From: Raphanus sativus
Lineage: Eukaryota > Streptophyta > Magnoliopsida > Brassicales > Brassicaceae
Reading direction: 5' to 3'
Length of the DNA stretch: 64,000 nt
NCBI RefSeq assembly: GCF_000801105.2
Contig: NC_079511.1
Location: 20,979,792 to 21,043,791 of the forward strand
Within the stretch, counting starts at the first letter, position 1; every line of letters begins with the position of its first letter. The notes beneath the pieces are model-generated. The model was not told the DNA's origin, searched no databases, and was given only the letters and a program-made list of their open reading frames with translations. Positions 49,127-61,683 of this stretch are shown one piece after another. A program made the position numbers and the translations under genes.

Positions 49127-49704
49127 ATATATATAGTAAACAGTTAAGCAGAAGTTATTTATGACTTGGCTGTTATGCACAAAAATAATTTTCTTATAAG
49201 AAAAAAGATACTCATACTACCATATTTTTAACACTTTGTCAAATATCGTATCATCAGATTTATAAGATCAATTCATCATGCATGTAATATTCATTTTAGT
49301 GTCTATTAGTGAAAGGTATTACGGAAAAATATTGATGTAAACCGAGTGATAAAAGTTGGGGGTTAAACGTAAATCAGAACTCGAACCGAACTTGGTTTAC
49401 TCAATAAACCAAAATGAGTAGAGTGAATGTAGAAGTATTATTACGGATCAGGCCTAAGCCCGAATCTGAACATTTGTAAAAAAAACTAACGAATAAAATC
49501 CACCAGAAAATGAAAGGATAAAGTGAAGGATAAACCACAGAAAACCGAACCAAATCCAACCCGGTTAAGATATAGAATAGTCTTTGCATCGGTGGCTGGC
49601 TCTCTCCTTTACGGTCCTCCTATTGTGGAACATAACAAGAAATCAACAACACACCAAATAAAAAAAAGCTAAACCAAATCAAACTGTGGCATACCTGTTT
49701 GCAT
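49127..49704. other. Spacer between LPD1 and PMEI copy 2 (unoccupied reference copy)
   Basis: It is the LPD1 3' UTR and flank. It corresponds to 47256-48248 and carries no Helitron at the site where copy 1 has one. No gene is present. Confidence 0.7.
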
Positions 49705-51567
<1,863 letters not shown>

Positions 51568-51686
51568 TCAGACCTTTTTTTGTTTTATAATCACAAATAT
51601 ATTATTATTATTTCCACAATTGACCAAATATTATGAAATAGTCCTGTGAATGATTTGGGGAAAATTAATCAACTCGTTTGATTCAT

Positions 51687-53047
51687 AAAAGAGTTATTCT
51701 TGGGTTCACTCCCTAAAGGTTCACCGACCAATAGAAAATTGTCATTTTAGATTTAGTATCTTTTAATTATGACTTTTTCTTGGGTCCACCCCCTAGAGTG
51801 AACCTTTAGGTTCACCAACCAATAGAAAATTGTTATTTTAAATCTAGTATTTTTTAATTAAGAAAACAAAAATAATTTGCCAAATTATATTATGCTTTTA
51901 AAATAAATAAAAAAAAATAAATAAATAAAAATAACAATAGTTCTCAATAGAGATTATTATAAAAAAATATTTATTTATAAGATTTTGAGTTTAGTGTTTA
52001 AGATTTATAGTTTAGAATTTATCCAAATATTTAGTGTTTTTCCAAGGGTTAGGATTTACCCAAGGGTTTACGGTTTACCCAAGAGTTTAGGGTTTACCCA
52101 AAGGTTTAGGGTTTACCCAAGGGTTTAGGATTTACCCAAGGGTTTAGAGTTTACCCAAGGGTTTAGGGTTTAGGATTAGAGTTTAGGGTTTAGTGTTTTG
52201 TTGACAACATGTTTAGTGTTTTTTCCAAGGGTTTATGGTTTACCCAAGGATTTAGGGTTTATGATTAGAGTTTAGGGTTTAGTATTAGAGTTTAGGGTTT
52301 AGTGTTTTGTTGACAACATTAATTTTTTTTTAATTCGTTTTTATATACTATTTTTATTTATTTTAATATTTTATTTTGAAAAAATAATATAATTTGACAA
52401 ATTATTTGTTTCCTTAATTAAAAGATATTGAATCTAAAATGACAAGTTTCTATTGGTTGGTGAATCTAAAGGTTCACCCTAGGGGGTGAACCCAAGAATA
52501 ACTCTTTAATTAAGGAAACAAATAACTTGTCAAATTATATTATTTTTTCAAAATAAAATTTAAAAATAAATAAAAATAGTATATAAAAACGAATTAAAAA
52601 AATAATGTTGTCAACTAAACCCTAAACTCTAATACTAAACCCTAAACTCTAATCCTAAACCCTAAACCCTTGGGTAAAGCCTAAACCCTTGAAAAAACAC
52701 TAAACATGTTGTCAACAAAACACTAAACCCTAAACCCTTGGGTAAATCCTAAACCCTTGGGTAAACTCTAACCCTTGAAAAAACAATAAACATTTGGATA
52801 AATTCTAAACTATAAATCTTAAACACTAAACTCTAAATTTTATAAATAAATATTTTTTAAAAATAATATTTTTTAGAACTATTGTTATTTTTATTTATTT
52901 AATCTTTTTATTTATTTTAAAAGCATAACATAATTTGGCAAATTATTTTGTTTCCTTAATTAAAAGATACTAGATTTAAAATGACAACTTCCTATTGGTT
53001 GGTGAACCTAAAGGTTCACTCTAGGGATGAACCCAAGAAAAAGTCTT
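51687..53047. mobile_element. Nested inverted-repeat (foldback) elements with internal minisatellite
   Basis: Two pairs of long inverted ends are interleaved. Pair A starts near 51687 (GTTATTCTTGGGTTCAC) and ends near 52503 (GTGAACCCAAGAATAAC). Pair B starts near 51773 (CTTTTTCTTGGGTCCACC) and ends near 53047 (GGGATGAACCCAAGAAAAAG). Both share CTTTAGGTTCACCAACCAATAG next to the end. The arms of B extend inward for about 500 bp as imperfect inverted copies, including the TTTAGGGTTTACCCAAGGG minisatellite. There is no coding sequence. It is a MITE-like family common in Brassica; the superfamily is not clear. Confidence 0.75.
52025..52200. repeat. 20-bp minisatellite related to the telomere repeat
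   Basis: About seven copies of a unit like GGGTTTAGGGTTTACCCAA. TTTAGGG matches the plant telomere unit, but the ACCCAA spacer shows it is a minisatellite and not an interstitial telomere. Inverted, more degenerate copies lie at 52610-52790. Confidence 0.8.
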
Positions 53048-53883
53048 CATAAAATACTTCAATTTCCAAATCTTATGTACCACGAAATATTCGAAATTAA
53101 TTACAAAATTATCAAATCAATACTTGAATCTTTTCTTTTCTTTTTGTCAATCGCATTTGCGTCATTTTCATTCATAAAAAGACAGAAAATATATATATAA
53201 GAAAGAAAATATATGGACATGAGGATTCATGGAGGAGAAGAAGATAAAGAGATAAAGATAGAGATGATGAAAAGCAATGACATAAGGTTAGGATTGCAGC
53301 TTTTCAGATAAACCACCAAAATCTTCCACAGTCCACACATAACACTCTCAATTTCCACAGATATGGGAGGGGGATTCTTGAATTACATTTGCATCTCTTG
53401 TGGAACCATGTACCAAATATACTTGAATGAATAATCCTTAAAAAACCAATAATGGGTACAACAATAATCCTCAAAAAGAGAAAAAAAAAAGTAAAACCTG
53501 AGATATATTCATAACCAAACCGAATTCAAATACTCGAACTAAAAAATCCTTAATACATCAATGGTTACATCATCACTAATCCTCAAAAAAATTAAAGTTC
53601 AAAACTTGAAATACTCATCACCAATTTGGTGCTTCTGCTTTCAATAATCCTAACAAAACTTCAGGTTGCTTTTTCTCTAGCACTCACTCTTCTGAAACAA
53701 CCTAATAAACAGATGAATTCAAAAATGACCAACCAACGTTACAAACATGACCTTACCTCTCTACCTCTGTGTAAGCCTTTTTATTTTGATCTCATTGGAA
53801 CCAATCGCAACTTTGAGAAATAATCACTAGACCGGTCTAAAACCGATCCCTCTTTTATATATACTGCCAAAAAAAGACAGGCT
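53048..53883. other. Spacer and 3' UTR of the PP2C gene
   Basis: No gene on either strand was recognised. The last few hundred bases are likely the 3' UTR of the minus-strand phosphatase gene. ATAATCCTMAAAAA-type words recur between 53430 and 53650. Confidence 0.5.
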
Positions 53884-55605
53884 TCAGTCGCCTCCAAGCA
53901 TGGCTTGTAACCGAGCTCGAGCTTCATCAGAAACACAGAACTTGAACCTTCTCCTCTGCGGTTGTTGAGGTGAAGACGGAACAGAGGAGAAGCAGATGAC
54001 CACAACCGTCAGATTATCCGACGAGTTAAGCCTCGCAGCTTCTTTCCCAAGTTCCATCGCGCTTATTCTCGGGTCGCCGTGTCTCCTCAGTCCTTGTCTT
54101 ACGTTACTCACTGCATTCTGGCTTGACAACACATCCCATATACCATCACACGCCAAAATCAAGAACTCGTCGTCCTCTGTTAGAACAATCTGTTGAATCT
54201 CTGGGTCTGAAATCAGAGGCGAAGAGGAGCCAGTGAAAGGGCTCTTCAGTTCCCAGTCTCCAATGGCACGTGTGACAGCAAGGACCCCGTTGAGGTACCC
54301 ATCCTCAAAGTACCCTCCTAGGTTCTCTATCCGCCTACGCTCTGGCTCATATGTTGACCTGTGATCAAAAGACATATCAACAGCCATTCCTCTCCGGCAT
54401 AGCACTGCACGGCAATCTCCAGCGTTAGCGACCAGAAGATGTCGTCCGACAATGAGAGCAGTCAAGGCGGTTGTCCCGCATGAACCACTGACAATGCTTT
54501 CATCAGCCATGGCGAGATCAGCCAGAGCAAACGCTTTCCGGTGAGACTTCTCAAGCTCTTGCAAGAAAAAGTTGTCCACAACGGAGGGCATCTCTGGAAA
54601 TACAGAATCCTGGAAGAACAGTCTCGTCAAGTTCTCCTTCATGTAAAGCGATGCCTCAGGTCCACCATGGCCATCAAACACTCCATAGAAAGCACTTGGT
54701 AACGAGAAGTTGACGACGGATCGAAACTGAGCTGATAAGTCGTCTATGCAGATGTGTTCGTCCTCCATGGTTTCTCGGCCACGAATGTCAGCAAAGCTCC
54801 CTGAACGTATAGTTGGGAAAAACTCACTGGTGGGCTCTTCAATGCCAGTAGTTGCAAAACTCATGCCCTGTTAACATGAATGCAAATTGTTAATGTTACT
54901 GCTCATAATATCCACGGAACAAACAGTGAGTTTCGCACAGCCAGAACCAATGACAGTCTTAATTAGAGAAATAATCAACAATTTAAAGGGCAATTAACAG
55001 TCTTAATTAGAGACGAAATCAACAATTGAAAGGACAATCAAGTTGTCCTTGTAACAATGTAAACACTGAGATCAATTAACAGTCTTAATTAGAGACATAA
55101 TCAACAATTGAAAGGTGGGCAATCAAGCTGTCCTTGTAACAATGTAAACACAAAAAGTAATTAACAGGTAAATTAAAGTCTTCACGGTAATATCAAAGGC
55201 ATAACTTTTCTGTAAAAGGACACAAGCTAATCATCTCAACTCGTATTGTCAAAACCACTCTTGACTAATATAATGCAACAGAAAAAAAAAACCCCAAATC
55301 CCAATTTTGAATTAATCTCATCTAAAAACCTAATCATTGACTCGTAATCTAAGCGAACAAAAAAACCCAATTTAAGGAAGAATCTGTATAAAAGGCAGTT
55401 GAATCTTGGAAACCCCAATAAATTAAAACAATAGCGATCCAGATCGAGAGACCTAAACACATACCGATTCAAATCGAGGCGGTTCAGCGGAATCCGAAAT
55501 CTCAGCACGCACAGATTCAGAAACTCGAAAATTGTTCTGCTCTTTCGCAGAGGGGATATGGCACTTAACGTCGAGGACCCTGATCTCAGGCTGACTCAGA
55601 ATCAT
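53884..55605 (-). CDS. Protein phosphatase 2C (PPM family), At1g48040-like
   Basis: Two exons, 55605-55465 and 54867-53884, joined in phase 0 by a 597-bp GT-AG intron, giving 374 residues. It removes phosphate from Ser/Thr using two metal ions. The PP2C motifs appear in order: RETMEDEH (from about residue 78), FDGHGG (111-116), [45 protein letters not shown] and [10 protein letters not shown]. The metal-binding Asp residues in these motifs are present, so the enzyme should be active. The N-terminal 70 residues are family-specific, with no signal or membrane segment. The neighbouring LPD1 gene, 2.4 kb away on the same strand, reproduces Arabidopsis order. The physiological substrate cannot be read from sequence. 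Confidence 0.93.
54953..55170. repeat. Tandem repeat inside the PP2C intron
   Basis: About two and a half copies of an 80-90 bp unit containing ACAGTCTTAATTAGAGA, AATCAACAATTGAAAGG and TTGTAACAATGTAAACAC. It lies wholly within the intron, so it does not alter the protein. Confidence 0.8.
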
Positions 55606-55906
55606 GATGATGTCTCTTCACTTTGTTATAATTAAAAAAAATCGAGCAGATCCGGTTGCGAAATCCACCGAAAGGCGAAATCGACGACGCTTTGCTTGGA
55701 CGCAATTGAAATTCGCGCAAAAAAGAATAAAGAAGAAAGGAGAAAAATGAATTTAGGGTTTGGTTTCTGTGTTCGATGTTTATTTGTATTATTATACTGT
55801 ATGGACGGACTGTATTGACAGGTGCCCATAAAACTAATAACAATAGTAAAAGGAAATATTTATAGGATAGCAGCACTAATAAAAACTTTTATCATTCACT
55901 ATCTAA

Positions 55907-57954
55907 GAGCATCCGCATTAACGGATTTAAAGGGGTTCATGGCACGAGTTTTTAGGGCTGTATTAATAAAAGAAAATGAAAAATACGTTTAATTCCGTGA
56001 ACCGATCCTTACGCGTGAACCCGAAGGAGGGGAGTTCAAGCCACGTGTCGTGTTCTCAGTCGCCTGTTTCTTACCCGTCGGAGAAGCTTCTCGGTGAGGA
56101 ACCTGTGGAGGAGACTGTTAACTCTGAGCGTGATAGTATCTCTGTCACCGTTTGTTTTCAACTTTTAAGGTATGCAATTAGATCCGATTGCCGTAGACCA
56201 GATCTGCTTAATATTGCTTTTGTTTCAATGGCCTCTCGTTAATATTGCTTTTGTTTCAATGGCAGAACATCGCCATGTTGGTTCAAATAATTTCAGTTTG
56301 AGAATCTGAATGCTGTAAGAGTGTAAGGAGATCGTTTATGCGAATGTCTGATTATAAGAATATAAATTTAGTCACTTGTGCGGTCTCCACCAGCTGTATG
56401 CTTTGAGGGTTTATGTAAGAAGATTATTGTTCTTTAGTTCTGCTGAATTTTATTGGCTCTGGTTCTATAGGGTTCGTTTGAGCTTCCACAGGGTCAATCT
56501 TCTAGAGAAGGAGATGTGGAACTTGGTGAACAAGGAGCAGATCAAGGATTAGATGATTTCTTCAAAAAGGTTATCTATGCTTTGAGGTTTTATGATTTCT
56601 TCACCAGATGCTCTACCTAAGTGTGTTTTCCTTCCGTTTTTTATTAGGTTCAAGAGATTGATAAACAATATGAAAAGCTTAATAAGCTTCTAAAGAAACT
56701 TCAGGTATATAAACCAGTACAGTGACTTCTTCTTGGGCTACTTATCTTCATGAAATGCGATGCTATATATACATATGATGTGAACAGAGTACATTGCATC
56801 GAGATGAGAAAGAGAACCAACATTGTTTGTTGGGTTTCCTTTTTCAAGATTTATGATTCTGTGGCTTCTCATTTCTGTAACCAATTTTAAACCTATAGGC
56901 TGCACATGAGGAGTCCAAGGTGGTAACCAAAGCTCCCGCCATGAAGGGTAAGTTTTGTCTCTTTTGCTCATTCATCTTCTTCCAAAACTATTACAAGTCA
57001 GTGAAAATAATTTTTGGTATGTTTCTTCTGGGATTTATTGATAGAAACACTAAGTTTCCGATGATGATTAGGTGTTTGCTTGCACTAGCACTCGATATAG
57101 TGAACTTTCGCTTAAGCATGTGTTCCTCAGTTAGACAAGCTTTATATTTCTAAATATTTGGTACATTAATTCTTCTTAGAGTACAAAGGATAAATCTTAA
57201 CTTAGGTGAACCGTCAAGCAGCCAAGATTCTTTGTTTTCATGGGCTTGAAACTGTAGTAGGAGAATTAGTGTTAATGGTTTTCCATAGCCCCTTACATAT
57301 AGTCTGGTGTTTTGTGTTGCTTAGTCTGTAATGAACATCAATAAAGAAGAAAATGGAAAAGGACGTTGATGAAGTCAGAAGTATTGCTCGTTTCGTTAAG
57401 GGTAAACTCGAGGAGCTGGACAGAGAGGTGAGTCACTCAAATGTTGTTGATTTTGATCCGTTTCTTTCTTTGTATTAATATTCAAAATGTTTGTATAACT
57501 TGGCAAATAGCTTACAGAAGAACTCGAGAAAATGGATGTATATTGCAATCATCATCTTTCTCATTGTTGTTGCTGTGATCGTTGTTGGTGTTCTCAAGCC
57601 TTGGAAAGACAAGAAGGCTTAGAGGAATACAAGAATCTGTAAACAACAATGAAGAACCATCCTTACGTACTGCTTGTATTGAGTTGAGTGTTTGTGAATT
57701 GTGTGAAGTATACGAGACTATATGTAAACAAAGAATCATCTGTAAACAACAACAAAGAACCATTCTTCAGATTGAAAAAAAAAATTTGAAAAGTTTTCTA
57801 AAAATATTTTATTTTATTCCTATGAACCTCAACTTCAGGTTCACTGATGGAGAAGCACAATTGATAGAGATTCATTACTATTTATGGTCCCACCATAAAA
57901 TTATTAAAAAATGTCTATGAACCCCAAGAGGGGGTTCACTAATGAAGATGCTCT
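55907..57954 (+). mobile_element. Pack-type DNA transposon carrying SYP132 gene fragments (2,048 bp)
   Basis: The left end reads GAGCATCCGCATTAACGG and the right end, inverted, GAGCATCTTCATTAGTG. GGGGTTCAT follows both within about 35 bp. TAA flanks each side (55904-55906 and 57955-57957), a 3-bp duplication typical of PIF/Harbinger elements. The smaller MITE at 23479-23740 has the same type of ends and the same TAA duplication. Instead of a transposase, the interior holds spliced-gene sequence of the syntaxin SYP132. The element is therefore non-autonomous and has captured host sequence. The transposase family is inferred from target duplication only. Confidence 0.7.
56471..57622 (+). pseudogene. 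SYP132: Partial SYP132 syntaxin gene lacking the SNARE motif
   Basis: Five exon equivalents with introns: 56471-56569 (GSFELPQGQSSREGDVELG...), 56648-56704 (VQEIDKQYEKLNKLLKKLQ), 56899-56947 (AAHEESKVVTKAPAMK), 57339-57427 (KDVDEVRSIARFVKGKLEEL) and 57518-57622 ([15 protein letters not shown]...LKPWKDKKA, stop). SYP132 is a plasma-membrane Qa-SNARE for secretion. Here the first exon (MNDLLK) is missing. So are all exons between the first Habc helices and the membrane anchor, including the SNARE helix. The joint falls in an intron, so the last two exons would still be in phase. The acceptor before 57339 is AT instead of AG, which should block normal splicing. The fragment lies inside the 55907-57954 transposon. 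Confidence 0.85.
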
Positions 57955-57957
57955 AAG

Positions 57958-59435
57958 ATCTTAACCTAATCAGCTAGAATACAATCTATATTTTAGTGTA
58001 ATAACTAGAGGCATGACCGATCTTCGTACGGAATATTATTTTATTATTGTTAATTATGTTTTTTTGGATGATGTTATTAACTAATTATATATTATGTTAT
58101 TGTTGTTAATTGTGATTTTTTTGATGATGTTATTAACTAACTATGCGATTGTTTTTATTTGTTAAAAGCATTATTTTGCAGTTGTAGGTTGTTTTGGTCA
58201 ATATTGTTTTTTTCTCTTCTTCCTTATATTTCGGCTGATGTTAGGAACTGCATCTCTTTGAGGTGGGTCAGAGTTTAGTCGTCTTTAAAGTTGTTTTCTT
58301 TGTCGTTGGTTTATCGTCGATAGTCCCTTCTCGTCTTGGTTTTCAAGATATGGTTTTTGATGATCTGATTTCTATATCTCGAAGGTGGCTCCACGGTTTG
58401 CTTATTTCGTTTTGTTTACCCTTCCATCTATGTTCCTTCATTTGTTGCAGCTTTCATCGCTACTCGCATCTCTGTGGTTCTCTTTTTCGCCATGTTTGTC
58501 ACTCTAAGTTTGGATAGTGTTTTCTTCCATGTATGCTCTTAAATTTGGAAGATTATTTCTAGTCTCAAATTTCGGCTCTGGTTTCCCGGCAGTTAGCTTC
58601 CGTCCTCCCTCACTCAAGTTGTTCTGTTTTCCATTTTTCCCTTAGTATAAGTGTGCTGAGTTAGTCTCTTGGAGATTTTGTCCCTTCTCTCCAGAGCTTT
58701 GTGTTTCTTAACTGGCATGGATGTATTGTTTGTGCTTTATTTAGTTTGTGAAATGCTTCTTAGCTCTTATCTGATGGTTGTGCTTATGGTTCATTAGGCA
58801 TGTGTCTTCCTGTTTCGTGGTCAATTGGTTTTCTGTTGATTATTATTTTTCTAATCCGCTTTCTTGGTTTTTTATGTTGGTCCTTGATCATGCTCCTTTT
58901 GTGTTCAAATGATTGCATTGTCTCAAAGGTTATATTTCTACATTTCTCTGACTTTTGATTGTTCTAGCCTAGACATTCTATGATAAAGTGAGGACAGTTA
59001 ATTTTCCTTCTTGATCGTGTTTCAGCTCTGGACCTTTATTGAGTTAGTGTTACTTTGGCACATTTTTTTCTCTATGATTATGGAGGTTTTATGTTTAGGT
59101 TGTGTGTTATGCTTTAGTTTGTTTAATGTTAAAACAAATATATAATTGTAAATGAAATAATAGATAATAGTAAAAAGATAGAATTTCAAAAGTTTATGTT
59201 ATTTTTAGTTGTGAATAAATTAAATATTTAAAATATATTTATATTATTTTACTTATTTCTTTATTCGTTTTGTAATTTTGTGAAGAATAAAATAGATTAT
59301 CAAACTTCAAATGATGATGGTTAGTGTGAGAAAGATTAGATAATGCATAATTAGAAAATATTGAACCAAGTTTTAATATTCTAAAAGAAAAAGAACCTAA
59401 AATGTTAAAAGATAAAAAAAAAGAGGACACATATC
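57958..59435. other. T-rich, A-poor non-coding stretch
   Basis: The stretch 58033-58145 is a near-tandem duplication (GATGTTATTAACTAA units). From about 58200 to 59100 the + strand is unusually rich in T and poor in A with no gap-free reading frame. This resembles the 3' untranslated regions of plant LINEs, but no adjacent LINE coding sequence is seen on its left. The remainder to 59435 is AT-rich. Confidence 0.4.
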
Positions 59436-60517
59436 AAAATACATATGAATAACCTTTTATCAGGAAATTATACTGTTAAATCAGGATACCAAACGGAGAC
59501 ATTATTCCCAGATGTGGTTACAAGTTTGGTCTCGTACGGCCCAAATATTAAACCATTATTTGCTTATATGTGGAAACTAAGGTGCTCGCCGAAGTTGAAA
59601 TATTTTCTTTGGCAGATTCTTTCTGGAACTCTTCCAGTAACTAAGAATTTAAGGACTAAGGGGATGAAATGTGATATACGATATACGATGTAGCTTGTGT
59701 GGAGCATAGGAAGAAAGTATCAATCATACTCTCTTTGAATGTCCTCCAGCATTACAGGTGTGGGCTCTCTCTATGATCTCATCTCTTCCAGGAATTTTTC
59801 CTTTACCCGCTATCTTTAATAATATGGATTATCTTTTTTAGAGATTTCCTAAAGATTACAATTTCAGTTATTTTCCATGATTTTTTTTGGTATATTTGGC
59901 AAAATAGGAATGACAAGGTGTATAAAAATAAAAATAGGGATCCGCAGGAAATTATGCGAACTGCAGTTATAGAAGGGACCTTATGGGCTGAGGCACAAAA
60001 TCCGATTACCCAGCAGCCAGGGGCTGTTACAACGTTTCTGGATTTACGTAGTCTCGGACACGCTAGAATCTGTTATGTTGATGGTTCGTGGCGAGAGCAA
60101 GATAAATGGACGGGTCAAGGATGGTTCTGTCGAACCTTTGATTCAACTGAGAAGATGCTGGGCGCGATGAATCTCCGAAGAAGCTTGTCACTTTTTCATG
60201 CTGAATGTGAAGCGTTGATTTGGATTATGGAGTGCATGAAGATCCTTCAGTTCTTGGATGTATTTCTTGCAACAGACTGCTCTCAATTGGTGAAGATGGT
60301 GTCGACACCTAGAGACTGGCCAGCTTTTACTACACATTTGGAGGAATTTCAACACAGTAAAACTTTCTTCCCTATGGTTTCGATCGTACATATTCAAAGA
60401 ACACAAAATATTATGGCGGACAAACTTGCACGGGGTGCAAAAAGTTTTCCTTCAGCTATAGTTTATGTCGACTCTTCCCGGTCAGCTTGGCTTGCTGATC
60501 CGATAGGAAACTCTTAG
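59436..60517 (+). pseudogene. 3' part of an L1-type LINE: zinc-binding and RNase H domains
   Basis: It starts mid-protein with SGNYTVKSGYQ and WKLRCSPKLKYFLWQIL, the zf-RVT domain. A frame break near 59690 follows, then HTLFECPPALQVWA. The RNase H (RVT_3) domain occupies 59918-60517: CYVDGSWREQDKWTGQGWF with the first catalytic Asp, FHAECEALIWIMECM with the catalytic Glu, FLATDCSQLVKMV with another Asp, and RTQNIMADKLARGA near the end. The 199-residue RNase H frame is intact. Reverse transcriptase and upstream parts are missing. Confidence 0.8.
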
Positions 60518-60526
60518 GTGATGATT

Positions 60527-60670
60527 GTTTGTTTGGTTTTTAGATTTTAGCTTTGAGTTTTTAGTTTTTAGATTTTGGTTTTTAGTTTTTGGTTTTTGAT
60601 TCTGCTGTAGATTTTGGTTTTTTGAAAAACTTGATTGGTGATTTTAGATTTTGGTTTTTGTTTTTGAAAT
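60527..60670. repeat. T/G-rich irregular repeat
   Basis: Short units like TTTTTAGATTTTGGTTTTTAG recur about ten times just after the LINE stop codon. It may be the LINE 3' UTR or a separate element. TTGATTGGTGA at 60629 recurs at 61536 (TTGATTGGTGG). Confidence 0.6.
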
Positions 60671-61519
60671 TAAAATAAATTATTAATAGTAAAATATTCT
60701 TATGAAATCAATAAAAACAAAATATCACTAGTGTCTTTAAAAGTATAGAAATTAATGAATAAATTATTTTAAAATTAAAAAATAAAATTATTATTGATAT
60801 AATTTGCATTTAAAAGTATTTAATTTTACTTTTTCATGAAAATACAAAATAATGTTTAGCAATATGCAATAATTTAAAATTATAAAACAAATTAAATTAT
60901 TTTTTTATAATTTTCAAATATGGTAATATCAATAAGTAAACTTTCAATTACGTCTCTTTCTAGATAACTAATAATTTATAAAATATACTATTTTCATCTC
61001 AAATTTCTTCCATATATTTATATAAATAAAATGTTATAAAATACAATACTTAGATTTTAATACTATATAATTTTACACATAAATAGTGCATAATTAATAA
61101 TTAGCTTTTGCAAAAATTGGGTTGCAAATTATTTTTACTAAAATTTCTTTAAATTATATTAAAAAATACTGCAAAGTATATAAAATAAGAAAATATTTTC
61201 ACTAATATAAATTATTTTGTAATTTTAGAATTTAATCTTCAATGATAGACAATTTTTTGTTGACTCTTAGTAATATAAAATAGTTACTTTTCATCACTAA
61301 TCTCTTTTTATTTAATAATCATATGTTAATACATAAATATAGTAATATTAATATTTCAACAAAAAAAAGGAAATAAATATGACATAAGTCACGTACTAAT
61401 GCTGAAGAAAACAAAAAAACATGGTTTTTTTTGCAACTAAAAAAAAAACATGGTTTTTGGTTTCTATTAAGAAGTAGATAGTTATTCTAAAATCTGGTTT
61501 CCTTAGTTTTTAGAAAAAC
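60671..61519. other. AT-rich spacer
   Basis: No gene was recognised. AAAAAACATGGTTTTT occurs twice near 61415-61460. Confidence 0.5.
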
Positions 61520-61683
61520 TATTTTTCAAAAATCTTGATTGGTGGCGACATTGTAACATCAAGGACGTTTCAACACACGTGCGATAGCTTTGGCGACTCT
61601 CCACACCGACAGTGCCGACGCTCCCCGCTTCCCACCGGCGTCGGCTTCTCAACGCTTTGTCTGTTCCGTCACCTACGAGATAG

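Noticed and set aside
52025..52800. Interstitial telomeric repeat
   Set aside because: TTTAGGG units are separated by ACCCAA spacers and occur in inverted orientation within a foldback element, so it is a minisatellite.
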